A stretch of DNA of 64,000 nt, taken from NCBI GenBank assembly GCA_021209875.1, contig JAGYVD010000001.1, positions 2,852,001-2,916,000 on the forward strand, in the 5' to 3' direction. The DNA comes from Rosellinia necatrix (lineage: Eukaryota; Ascomycota; Sordariomycetes; Xylariales; Xylariaceae). Below are positions 39,243 through 48,934 of the stretch, piece by piece. The notes below the pieces were generated by a model. The model was not told the origin of the DNA. It saw nothing but the letters and a program-made list of their open reading frames with translations, and ran no database searches. The first letter of the stretch is position 1; every line of letters begins with the position of its first letter. The translations under genes and the position numbers were made by a program.

Positions 39243-39458
39243 TATTATATTAAAATTACTTAAAATAAAGTCTAGTTATTATAAAGTAGCAGCTAAATAA
39301 CAGATAAATAGCTAAATATAAAAATAAAGCTTAATATTATTAATTTCTAGGCCTATTATTTAAATAAAAAGCTTTTAGTTCTTATATATATAATTATGCC
39401 TTTAAAGCTACCCCCCTAAAGTAGCTGGTACCTTGCTATATGATCTATTAGCCTGACA
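39243..39458 (-). repeat. Right LTR of element C
   Basis: Partner of 15559-15773. Its inner (left) end is converted to A/T and its outer (right) end is intact, finishing in ctgaca before the target duplication agcgg. Confidence 0.92.
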
Positions 39459-39463
39459 AGCGG

Positions 39464-40803
39464 TATATAAGTAGCCCCAGACAGTTAAATGCACGATTTG
39501 ATAAGGAACCTTCCCTCCTTGTGCAATAACATAAGTTATTTCTGGAACTACCAGCAGCACGAACTGTGACAGTCTAGCAATAGAAATATAGCAGGTGGGT
39601 TATAAAAGGATAGCTCAGTATAATGGTGAGGCTTAAGCCTATTGATTCCTGCATGCCACATGAAGTACACCGTAGGGTGGCCAGTACCTCGCTGTATGCT
39701 TTATATGCAAAATAGATATTCCCAAATAGCACAGGATAGAAAAACAAATATATAAGTAAAAGTATACAGACAGTTGTTTTTCACCAATCTCTTAGGTCCC
39801 AACAATAATAAAGTAGTATGTGATAATAACGTTAAACAAAGTTAATGCCAAGGGCAAGTTATCTTGAAACCTCACTGCCTGCTAACAGATGATCAGGCCG
39901 GCAGGGGAAGCCTCATAGTATATTCAGTTCTGCTCCCAAAAACAAGTACCCGGTCAACATTAACCATACAATGGATAAACGCGACTCAAAATAGGTGGAA
40001 GTTATTATCTTGGATCCAAGTCAATTTGATATATCAATTATACAAATTATATCTGCAGCACCAGCTCAAGTAGTTAGCCATGTGTAATCACTTATATAGT
40101 CAGAGTTAGGATTAGGATATACATAATGCAATACAACTGAGCGTTATAGTAACGTTGGCTTATACAGGGTGTTTAAAAACTATTAAATCAATAACAAAAT
40201 ATATCCCTAGAACAATCTAGCAACAGGGTTACCTATAAGCCTTCCAAAAGTAAATTAGTAATTTTAAGTAGTTAACTATATATTATCTTATGTCCTATAG
40301 ATCTGACAACATACAACATTATTTAATCACTCTTTATTATAATAACTAATGATCATTAACCTGTATTGTGACAGGCCAGATAATTATCTTCGGATTGCGA
40401 TTTATTCAACAGATGGCCTGAGGCCTGTCACCTGACTGGCAATAGGGGGGAGCGACCAGACTAAGGCAAAGGCTGTGAGTGCGCTACACCAAATCCGGTA
40501 AAGCTTACAAAACGTATTTAAGCACCTTTTTTGCCCCGCCAAAGGCTAGCTGATAAGGTTGATGGGCTAGCTACCTAGGTAGGTAATCTACCTACCTACT
40601 TAGTACCTAGGTACCTAGGTAGGTAAGTACTTAGTCAGTGGGTTCAAGCTGCTGTCCGATCTCGAATTCGAGCCTTGTTGCTTGCTTGCTTCAATGTGCA
40701 TGTCAACGCCAACCTTCTCTTTTTCACCCAACAAATTACAGCGACAGTGATATTGGTTATCTCGACAATTCCCACCCCGGACGCTGAGAATCGATAACCC
40801 AAT
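39464..40803. other. Intergenic between retrotransposon nest and mago
   Basis: About 1.3 kb with no supportable gene. Past about 40560 the sequence is a dense mix of CCTA/TAGG steps (about 40566-40625), then the 5' leader of mago. The change from AT-rich to ordinary composition is abrupt at the end of element C. Confidence 0.6.
40561..40626. repeat. CCTAGGTAGG-type low-complexity cluster upstream of mago
   Basis: Repeated CCTAGGTAGGTA / TACCTACCTA steps forming partly palindromic sequence, ending about 180 bp before the mago start codon. The same motif recurs at 10.9, 44.4-44.7, 45.0-45.2 and 58.6-58.7 kb. Confidence 0.7.
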
Positions 40804-41764
40804 ATGGCCTCGCCCAACGAGCCCTTCTATATCCGCTACTAGTGCGTTCAATTCAACCCACTCCGACGACCCCCCCGTCCCCCGGTCTAATCTATCTACG
40901 TCGCTGACACCATCGTGATTCCCACCACAGCTCTGGTCACTCGGGTCGTTTCGGTCACGAGTTCCTCGGTACGCATTCGTTCTGTCTACGGCGCGTCAGG
41001 TTGCAGCGGCGCAAACGGCACCCGCGAGGGAAAAATAAAAAAAATTAAAAAATAAATAAAAAATTAAAAATCATGGGGCTAACACCCGATTTTGCGTCTA
41101 GAATTCGACTTCCGCGTCGTTGGCGACGGACGGAGCGCAGTAGCCCGATATGCGAACAATTCCAACTACCGAAATGACAGTCTTATTCGCAAAGAGAGTG
41201 CGCGCCTCCCCCCTTTCCTCCCCTCCCTCCGCGAAATACTTCCCGATCCCGCCAAACCCCCTCGCACGCCCCAAAGGCACAGGGTGAAGTGTCGCTGACC
41301 GTTCTTGGGCGATCTTGCGTATCAGTGTGCGTCAGTTCTCTAGTGGTCGACGAGATCAAGCGCATAGTGAAGTCGAGCGAGATCATGAAGGAAGACGACT
41401 CGAAGTGGCCGCAGAAGAACAAGGATGGCCGCCAGGAGTTGGAGATTCGGTTAGGGACCGAGCACATATCATTTGAGGTGCGAGGCAACCAGACAACACC
41501 CCCCTTCAAACCCCCCTCCCCACTACTACTACACTCGCTACCGAGGTGGCCCAAACATCAAGAAGCCTAAGGGCATGGATGAGATATCATGCTTACACGT
41601 AAGGCGTGCACCTCTTGCAGACGGCCAAGATCGGCTCATTAATCGACGTCACTGAGTCGGCGGACCCTGAGGGCCTCCGCGTCTTCTATTACCTAGTACA
41701 AGACCTGAAGGCACTGGTATTCAGCCTAACATCCCTCCACTTTAAGATCAAGCCTATCTCATGA
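40804..41764 (+). CDS. mago: Mago nashi, exon-junction-complex core protein
   Basis: Core subunit of the exon junction complex; with its partner Y14 it locks eIF4A3 on spliced RNA in the nucleus. Exons are 40804-40841, 40931-40968, 41102-41197, 41326-41477 and 41621-41764, totalling 468 nt, 155 aa. Introns are 89, 133, 128 and 143 nt; several donors are GTGCGN or GTACGN. Nearly the whole family signature is visible: [87 protein letters not shown] and HFKIKPIS at the end. The start gives MASPNEPFY, typical for fungi. Intron 2 contains an A-rich run (41031-41071). Convergent with GID4. A gene this conserved shows that this side of the window is core genome. Confidence 0.97.
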
Positions 41765-42368
41765 GGGGGGCCGCGGGAGGATATGGAGTGGGGGAGAAAG
41801 GGAGAGGTGGAGAATGAATATGCGGTGGAAGAGTGATTGGTTAGGTGTTTTCACGTACACACGAAACCAGGTTGTTCCTCTTCGTCCGGACCTCCTGGCA
41901 TATATCCCCAACGTGGCTGTTCGTAAAAAAAAAAAAAACGGCTAAAATCTGCTGCTATCGTTTCGTGCTTCGTTTGAGCACCAACCCCACCCTCGGGATT
42001 ACCGAGGACAACAAGTAACAAAAACACACAACGCCTTATACCCATATGTTTGGATTTCCGTTTCCGAATCTGCCTTTCGCCCCGGAATGATTATATGCCT
42101 GTCATGAATGCCGTGTTCGCACGCCGCTCGTCCGGGGATAACATAAAATGCCCTCTGATTTCAGCCGTCATATGTTCGGGTCGCTCATATCATTCAATCA
42201 ATCAATCTCCTGTCCATGTTGCCCCCCACCTCTTTCCCAGCGTCGCGCTCTCCCCGGTACCGCTCCCACGCTGATTAACTAGTTATAATTTGGTTCGATG
42301 TATGTATTGTAATTTTGTTGTTGCTGATGAGGAGAAGGATTTATCATTCAATTTCCATGTCCGTCCTT
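41765..42368. other. Intergenic between convergent mago and GID4
   Basis: About 600 bp carrying the two 3' untranslated regions. No gene is supportable. A poly-A tract lies at about 41927-41939. Confidence 0.6.
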
Positions 42369-43907
42369 TTATCGGAACTCCACGGCGCCGAAACAGCCTC
42401 TATCTGCCACGTGTTCGAGCTCGAGTTGTTGGAATCTGCTTGGCCGGGACGGGTTAGCTTGATATACACAGCAGCGATGGCGTAACTTAGGGAGTGGAAG
42501 GGGTAGGGGAAGGGAAGGAAGGGGAGACTGACTTCTCGCTCTTCGAGTGGAAATATATGCCGCTCACTTTGCCTTCCTTCTGGTTGAAGCAGATGTAGTA
42601 GAAGCCTTCGAAACTGGCGCCATTGATGGAGGTGACACGATGGTCGGGGACGAGGAAGTGCTCCTTCCAGCGCATGAAGATGTTCTCGCGCTGAGCGAGG
42701 TTAGGAATGGAGACGGCGACGCCCTTGCGCACCTGTTTATTGTATTGTCGGAAGGCGGAGAATTTGCTCCAGTGGTTCAGATCGATCTTGTCGTTGGCAC
42801 CCCAGCCCTCATGTTTCGTCAGGAAGTCGTAGCGACTGCCGATGATCTCGCCCTCGAAGTACGTCGTGAGGGTCGGGTTGAATTCCGTGAGGCCTGCGTT
42901 TGGGTAGGAAGAAAAGTGCTGTTAGCGGAGAACGGTTCACCGTGCACAGTATGGCCGCTGCGGGCTGGGTCCTCCCCTCGGATTAAACAATCCACTGCCC
43001 ATTGCCCCCGGAGCGAGGGTGGCGGGAGAGCGATACGCAGCATCTGATTGGGCGGTGAGCTATCAGGTCGTGCAAAAGGACTTACCCTGGATCTTGAGAT
43101 AGCCGCAGAGGAACGACTCGCGTAGGTCGACGTATTTAATCTCGACTTGCACGTCGTATTTTTGCCGTTCGGACGTCTGTTGACCGTGGAATTTACTCCC
43201 TGGGCGCAGGAATGAAGACGGCGACATGGGGAATATCTTAAGAGACGACAATTAGCTAGACGCGATAGGGCTTTTTCTTCTTTTTTTGTCATGTTGGAGG
43301 CGTTGGATCCTTCAACCAAGTTTCGATATGCGTATTTGCGTGTGTATGCACATACCCGAACGTTAGAGTAGTTGAAGCCCATCGCCGGCTCGTACTTGTC
43401 GTGATGCACAGGGGCCTGCCCGTCATCATCGTCGAGTTTATCGTGGTCTGCCGTCACGGCATCAAGTTCACATCGCCGCTCCGCTAGTGCTGCTGCCGCT
43501 GCGCCGCCACGGCCCTGCACCCCCTTCCCCAACTCGTCTGGTAATTTATGCGACGGCGGCTCTGTGTCGACAGTCTCTGAGGCAGAGCGGTCGGTGGTGC
43601 TGTGCGAGTCGGGTTGTGGCGATTCTGTGGTCAGGCGCGACTCGGCCAGGAGCTCGGTGGTGGTGGGCGCGCCCATGGCCTCGGGTGATGCCGTCACGGT
43701 GTATGCCAACTCGGGCGGCGTCGCCGCATCGGGGTACATCATCAACCCGGGTGACGTCGTCGCATTGGGGTACATCATCAATCCGGGCCCGTCTTCCTCG
43801 GCGCTCCAACTGCTCGGGGAGCGGACGTCCTCGGGACACGAGGAGCTGTGTGTCCTAGATGGCTGTTCGGGAGGTGTGGGAGGTGTATTGCTGGATGGCG
43901 TAGGCAT
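42369..43907 (-). CDS. GID4: GID4/VID24, substrate receptor of the GID/CTLH ubiquitin ligase
   Basis: Receptor of the GID E3 ligase, which binds Pro/N-degrons and directs gluconeogenic enzymes to degradation when glucose returns. Exons on the minus strand are 43907-43356, 43236-43086, 42893-42533 and 42435-42369, totalling 1131 nt, 376 aa; introns are 119, 192 and 97 nt. Exon 1 encodes a long low-complexity Pro/Ser/Thr-rich extension containing a duplicated PGLMMYP block, then GFNYSNVR. The conserved beta-barrel follows: SFLRPGSKFHGQQ, SFLCGYLKIQGLTE, PTLTTYFEGEIIG, NIFMRWKEHFLVPDHRV, ASFEGFYYICFNQ and the C-terminal SEKFQQLELEHV ending GAVEFR. The final exon is only 67 nt; without splicing the protein would stop 14 residues after SEK and lose this conserved tail. 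The acceptor before IFPMSPSS is AAG, slightly unusual. Confidence 0.95.
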
Positions 43908-44363
43908 GTTGGATGATTTGGAGATGCGAGTAGGTGGTGATATCGGCCGGCGGTTAGTGCAGGTACCGTATAGGTCCGTCTAGATCTGGGCGGATGATGA
44001 CGACGCGGTGGGACAAGAAAGAAATGGGCAAGATACAAGGCCCGGGCGTTCCAAATGTATACAAAGAAAGGGGGAGAAAAAAAGTATATAGTCAAAGAAG
44101 AGGCCCGAGGGTAGCTATTATTACGAAGATAGACAGGTCAAGAAGAATGGTGAAACAAGAGGGTCGACGATGATTGATGTCAAACGAGGAATAATAGCTA
44201 GTGACTGTCAGCCCGAGGGAGATGGATTGTGAAGTACAAGAAGACTAGGCTGAACAGAGTTGTAGAGGCCGCTTCTGTTGGGGTTGGGTGTGAGACTGTG
44301 AATGCACAGAACCTTGGAAGCTCGAGAATCATACGTTTGATAACACAGAGAATAAGGTTGGAC

Positions 44364-45180
44364 GGTAGGTAAGTAAGTAGATAGATAGATAGTTGGTAAG
44401 TAGGTAGGTAAGGTAGGTAGGTAGTAGGCAGGTAGGTAGAGATAGGATATTCTACCGCGCCATAGAGGTCAGGTCCAGAGGCCAGGTACAGAGGTCAGGT
44501 AGGTATCCTCGATAGATGGAGGTGAGGACTTCCAAGGTTCCAATAACAAGGTTGCTCGAAGGATTCCGATATAGGGTACTTACTAGCCTAAGTAGTGATA
44601 AGGGGTAGTTTAGCCAACTAGGACCTCGGAACCTTGGAAGTCATGACCCCATACCTACCTACCCAATCTACCTACTCGTGTATTGTACAATACCCTAAAC
44701 TACCTACTTCCATACCTACCTACTAAGAAGTCATGGGCGCTATGCTAGTCAGGCGTGAGATGGAGACATGGAGACCAGGGCCTGCGCAGCCACCATCCAC
44801 TTACATACATGCACACTCAATATGTATGCACCTTCAATATGTATGCAGCAGTATACCCCAAACAACGGCGTTTTGTTATGGCCATTCATTGGGGGTATAT
44901 ACATATAAATTCTACCGCCTCAGGCTCCATCGATCGATGAACGACTAAACGGTTTTACCTACGCAGGTATGTATGTACTCAGGTACCTTACCTCTTGGGC
45001 ACGCTAGATAAGTACTTACCTTAGGTACCTAGGTAGGTAAGGTACCTTTTTTTTTTTTCTAGGTACCTAGGTAGGTAGGTAGTGTAGGTGGGTGTGTTTA
45101 GGTACCCCGGGGTAGGTACTAGCTCGGCACTCCCTTAGGTAGGCTGCCTACCTAGATAGGTACCTATAGGAGGTGGTAAT
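44364..45180. repeat. Scattered TAGG/CCTA low-complexity clusters
   Basis: Runs of GTAGGTAG, TAGATAGA and palindromic TACCTAGGTAGGTA at about 44364-44446, 44650-44720 and 44945-45180, separated by ordinary sequence. The orientation varies and there is no fixed unit length. Confidence 0.7.
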
Positions 45181-46525
45181 AACCACCTAAGCACGCGCGC
45201 CGGCAAATATTTTACGTTGATCTGCTTGTCAGAGTCACGAGAGGACGATGCATCTAGTTACATCGATCGAATACTTGTGCCGGCGGACTATAAATAATGC
45301 ATCTTTTGTCTCAGAAAACCGATTCCTATCTAATGCGGCCGTGTCTTGGTTCCATAATTCGACAGCTGACGAGCCAGCCATCGAATGTTTCTCGAATACG
45401 ATCGGCTCTGAAAAATGACCACAGTGCTATCGTCGCGTCGCAGCCCAGAGGTTGCATTGCATGAAATCCGCCAGACTGACGATGGCCCATCTCTCACGTC
45501 CCGGTCCCACGTCTTGGTCATGCCCAGGGCCAGTCCAGATCATGCCCAGAGAGTCGCATCTACCCGTGCAGCCAGATCTGGCGCCCTAGGAGACTTATTG
45601 GCCTGGGACGAACATCTCATGGTACGTGGATGGGCGTTCTGTCGTACACGTTTCACTCAGTTCTCAACCTTTGCCAACGAAGAAGGGGACCCGGCCCAGC
45701 TGAACCCCTCGAATTACACCTCGAGCTTTCCCCCCCTTCCCCTTCCCTGGCAGGTGATCTTTCCCGGATTGAGACGTGTCTGTCAGCCACCAGTGCCGTT
45801 TTATCCTGAACAATGAGGGCGTCTGGCTCCCTTCGCCCGCATCGTGAGTTTTACGGCGTCCGTGCTTCAAATCGCGCATGAGTGTTTTTGCTGATATCTT
45901 GCGACGTGCTTGCGCCTAGCTCATCTGATCCTCTCTCCAAATAGTAGTTGCGCGTCAGAGCGCATAGTAGTTAAAGTTATCTTCCGATACAGTAGTCCTA
46001 TTTGTTTTGTTTTTTTTTTGTTTTGATTTTTTTGATTTTTTTTAATTTTAATTTTTGGGTGGTTTTTTTCTTTTCTTTTTTCTATTGATATATGCATATG
46101 ATATACTCAAAAAAAAAAAAGAATCTCAAGCGCAAACTGGTATTCTCATCATCCACGGCGCCGCGAGTGACGTCAAATCCGGAATTGGGTGCCGGATGGT
46201 ATTAGCAAAGATTGAAGCGTCCATTTTGAGCAACAGATGTCTGTCTGGGTCGGCACTTCGGCAACGCCGCATGCTTTAAGTTGAGGAGCTAACGCAACTT
46301 CCCCCCTAAACTTTAATGGCTTGCATTGCCGCTGTGCATCGGGTGCGTCGGGTAACATTGGCACTTGCAGGTGCAGGCCGAAGTTCGCTGTTAAAACTTT
46401 GGCCGAGTCCAGAAGGCAGTAGCGGATTTTGGAATGTGGGCTTCTAGATCGCGTGGTCTGGCTGCCATGATGGCGACTTGACGTAGTTCATCGCACAACG
46501 AACTCGAGACCGAATAGGGGACAGC

Positions 46526-46533
46526 ATATATAT

Positions 46534-46565
<32 letters not shown>

Positions 46566-46586
46566 GTGTGTATGTGTATGTATATT
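46526..46586. repeat. (CA)n(TA)n(TG)n compound microsatellite
   Basis: Contiguous TA, CA, TA and TG dinucleotide runs, symmetrical enough to form a hairpin. Confidence 0.85.
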
Positions 46587-46825
46587 CCCTTTTAGATGCA
46601 GGGACGGCTAGATCCACGGTCGGGTACACCATCGACCACGAGGCTGACAAACGATAGCCAGTCAGTCCGACTCTTTGCCCCGATATTCGCATAGGATTGC
46701 CGACTTCCATCTGTCTCGTGACCTCGTCAGCGGCTGCCTATCCCACTTTACGTATAAATACTACCTGGGTGCCGTCAGATCCAGGTAGCCCCATTATCCC
46801 GAAGAGCGGCTGCATTGTTATATAT

Positions 46826-48400
46826 CTACGTTTGTAGCTGGCCTGTATTATGCGTTCCGGTATCCGGTAGCTCCGACTCCGTTTTGAACCCTCTAAAATA
46901 GTGACGGCGGAAGGGATTGAGGTCATCCGCGGACCGACCATTCGCTTGGTCATCTTGTTTCATTCTCTGTGCTAACGCCGCCATATCCACATCTGAGTCT
47001 GGCAGTCGCCGGTAGGTGATCAGCCGCCTTGACCCTAGTGACTCGTGCGTTAGCTATAGATCATAGGTGCCGAAGAGTTCGGCTACTCACATTTGTTGAA
47101 TACCTGCGTGCATACGACAACCACCTCTAGGCAAGGGTGTATGGGAACGGCAATCTCCTGGTCTTCATCGTTCGCCGTCGGCATCCAGAAAGACAGCCGG
47201 CCGTTATCCACCAGCATATCCGTAGCGAAATTAAGTATGTCATCCAACATGGCTATGAAGCTGTACGGTTTCTTGGGCGGGATGAATGTTGGGTCTCTGT
47301 CTTCCGTGAGCTGGGGTGTCGCACCAAGCCAGGGGGTATGCCTCCTTACCGATACATTAACTTCCCCCTCTCGAGACTGCGTACACCCTTTTCAGGGTCT
47401 CTATAGCCCAACACCTTCAGGCCTTCCCTCACACCGTAAGGCGGATCGCATAGTATGCCATCAAGTATCCTAGCTTTGCGGATGGGAGTGTTCGTGAGAT
47501 CGCTCACGAAAACCCCTCCTAAGAGCCTTTCTAGTCCATACTGTTGGAAGTTGCCCAAGAGACTCTTCTTTCCGCCCGCGCCTCGCATACTCCGACCGTC
47601 GATGTCGCTGCCCCAAACAAGAGCGCCAAATTGCGCACAGGCAACCGGGAAACTGCCGGTGCCGACAAAGGGGTCCAAAAACAGTTTGCCCGGCCCAGCA
47701 AGAGCAATGTTGGCAGTCACAAGGGCCAGCTCGGAGTCCATCGAAGTCGTGCTAATGTAATCGCGTTTCTTCAGATCAAAGGTATTAATCAAGTCCCTCG
47801 CACTATGGGCAATCAATCTTCCGAAATGCACCTCCAGAGGTGCAGGAAGCTTTTTCTCGGGTACGTGCTCCAACGCCCACTCTTCAAAAAGGGTGAACTC
47901 ATTGTCGGGCCCCGATAGGACAATGGGACCCTCGAATGGGAGGTAAGAAAACGAGTTGATGAGGGCGACCTTCTGCCTCTGAGACCGCGAACCTCGATAG
48001 GAGTCTATGCTAATCTTAAAAGATGGCGTGCCATAAAGCGGCCATAAACAGGCAGTATCGCTCTTAATGGCAGCATGTAATTCATCGAGCGTCTTAGCAG
48101 TCCCCCAGTGCTCGTAGATGTTGTGCGCTAATATCGAGCGCTGGACGATAGCCCGTGCGGCATCGTCCGAAGCAAGCTCGACAAGACAGAATGGCGACTG
48201 GAAAGAAGGTCAGTGAATGGAGCAGGTTCAGATGACAAAATCGGCGACAACGGGCAGAACCCCCTCAACCTCCAGCTCAAACCCACCTCCGCACTGTAAG
48301 ATATGATTTTTAAGCCGACCCCCGCTAAAACGGCAAGGGCCTGGATCTCTGCTAGACGGAAAGCCTCATGCAACTGTGTGAACCGAACAAGGTATTTCAT
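46826..48400 (-). CDS. TRM11: tRNA (guanine-10-N2) methyltransferase, catalytic subunit Trm11
   Basis: Catalytic subunit that, with Trm112, makes N2-methylguanosine at position 10 of cytosolic tRNAs. Exons are 48400-48287, 48197-47350, 47296-47091 and 47034-46826, totalling 1377 nt, 458 aa; introns are 89, 53 and 56 nt. The N-terminus is MKYLVRFTQLHEAFRLAEI, in the THUMP-like part. SAM-binding motif I is DPFVGTGSF, a second SAM motif is WGSDIDGRSMRG, and the catalytic motif is CDPPYGVREG. FIPPKKPYSF, RLSFWMPTANDED and the C-terminal WSRRLITYRRL complete the family pattern. An upstream in-frame ATG at 48409 would add three residues. Divergent from RPP40 with 534 bp between start codons. Confidence 0.95.
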
Positions 48401-48934
48401 GGTGAACAACGACGCTCTTTCACATCTAAGTCAGACGTCCGATGTCCGAATCTTGGAATCTTGGAATCTTGGAATCTTGGGGAGGGTCACAATGTTCGAT
48501 TGGCGTAGGTACATGCAACTCCGCTTAGGTCTAGATATGGATATGGATGTATCTCGTACCAGCAGACAAGCAGCAGCCATTCACACGCACAATGCACAAT
48601 GTACAATGTGGCAAGCCCCGGCCCTGGGGTAGAAAACCGGAATGTAAGGGCGTGAGCTAATGAAGAAAATGGCCGAGTGCTTAATATGGCGCCATGCTCA
48701 TTTTAATATCTACCACGTCTTATTGCATTCTGGTGCTCTTTGGCGCCACGTTTTATTTAGCAATCGTACTTAATACGTAAGCCGTGCATTTTCCTTATCT
48801 CTACACCGGGGCGTTTTCGCAAAATGCGATTGGTCCATTTCTTCTCTGCACTTGTTGTCGGACTCGCAACTTAACAACGACGCCGCAAGTAGTCTGTTCA
48901 AGTGTAGCACCACACGTAATGCCCTCTACTCATC
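48401..48934. promoter_or_regulatory. Divergent promoter of TRM11 and RPP40
   Basis: The 534 bp separating the start codons of two tRNA-processing genes. It holds four tandem copies of the 8-mer gaatcttg (about 48449-48480) close to the TRM11 side. No clear TATA box was seen. Co-regulation is inferred from layout only. Confidence 0.5.

Larger units (their letters stand above)
15559..39458 (-). mobile_element. Element C: outer Ty3/Gypsy LTR retrotransposon, interrupted by B and D
   Basis: Direct LTRs at 15559-15773 and 39243-39458 (215 and 216 bp) start TG and end CA in the better-preserved copies. The five-base duplication AGCGG flanks the element (15554-15558 and 39459-39463). Coding orientation is minus: on that strand, about 22720 to 22590, a reverse-transcriptase block reads through to YLNNIIIYS, the decayed form of the catalytic Y-x-D-D box with both Asp codons changed by G-to-A, and with stops where Gln or Trp codons are expected. 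Removing D (2.7 kb) and B (14.4 kb including A) leaves about 6.85 kb, a normal Gypsy length. It is dead: every frame is closed. It is the oldest insertion because B and D lie inside it. Confidence 0.9.
43908..46825. other. Long intergenic region between GID4 and TRM11
   Basis: About 2.9 kb with no gene that could be supported. It contains the GID4 promoter and several low-complexity clusters: GTAGGTA/GATAGATA steps (about 44364-44446), more CCTA/TAGG steps (44650-44720 and 44945-45180), T-rich DNA (about 46000-46082) and a (CA)(TA)(TG) microsatellite (46526-46586). A 133-codon frame at 45415 lacks any recognisable protein character. Confidence 0.5.

Noticed and set aside
39605..39665. tRNA-like sequence: an A-box-like TAGCTCAGTATAATGG followed by a gattc element
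   Set aside because: The two boxes are too close, no acceptor stem pairs and no anticodon arm can be drawn; at most a decayed tRNA-derived fragment.
40561..45180. Telomere-like or CRISPR-like repeat interpretation of the TAGG/CCTA clusters
   Set aside because: No regular unit with spacers and not TTAGGG; low-complexity steps of variable length fit better.
45415..45816. 133-codon open frame between GID4 and TRM11
   Set aside because: No recognised domain, no biased codon or composition pattern, no splice-extended continuation; likely chance.
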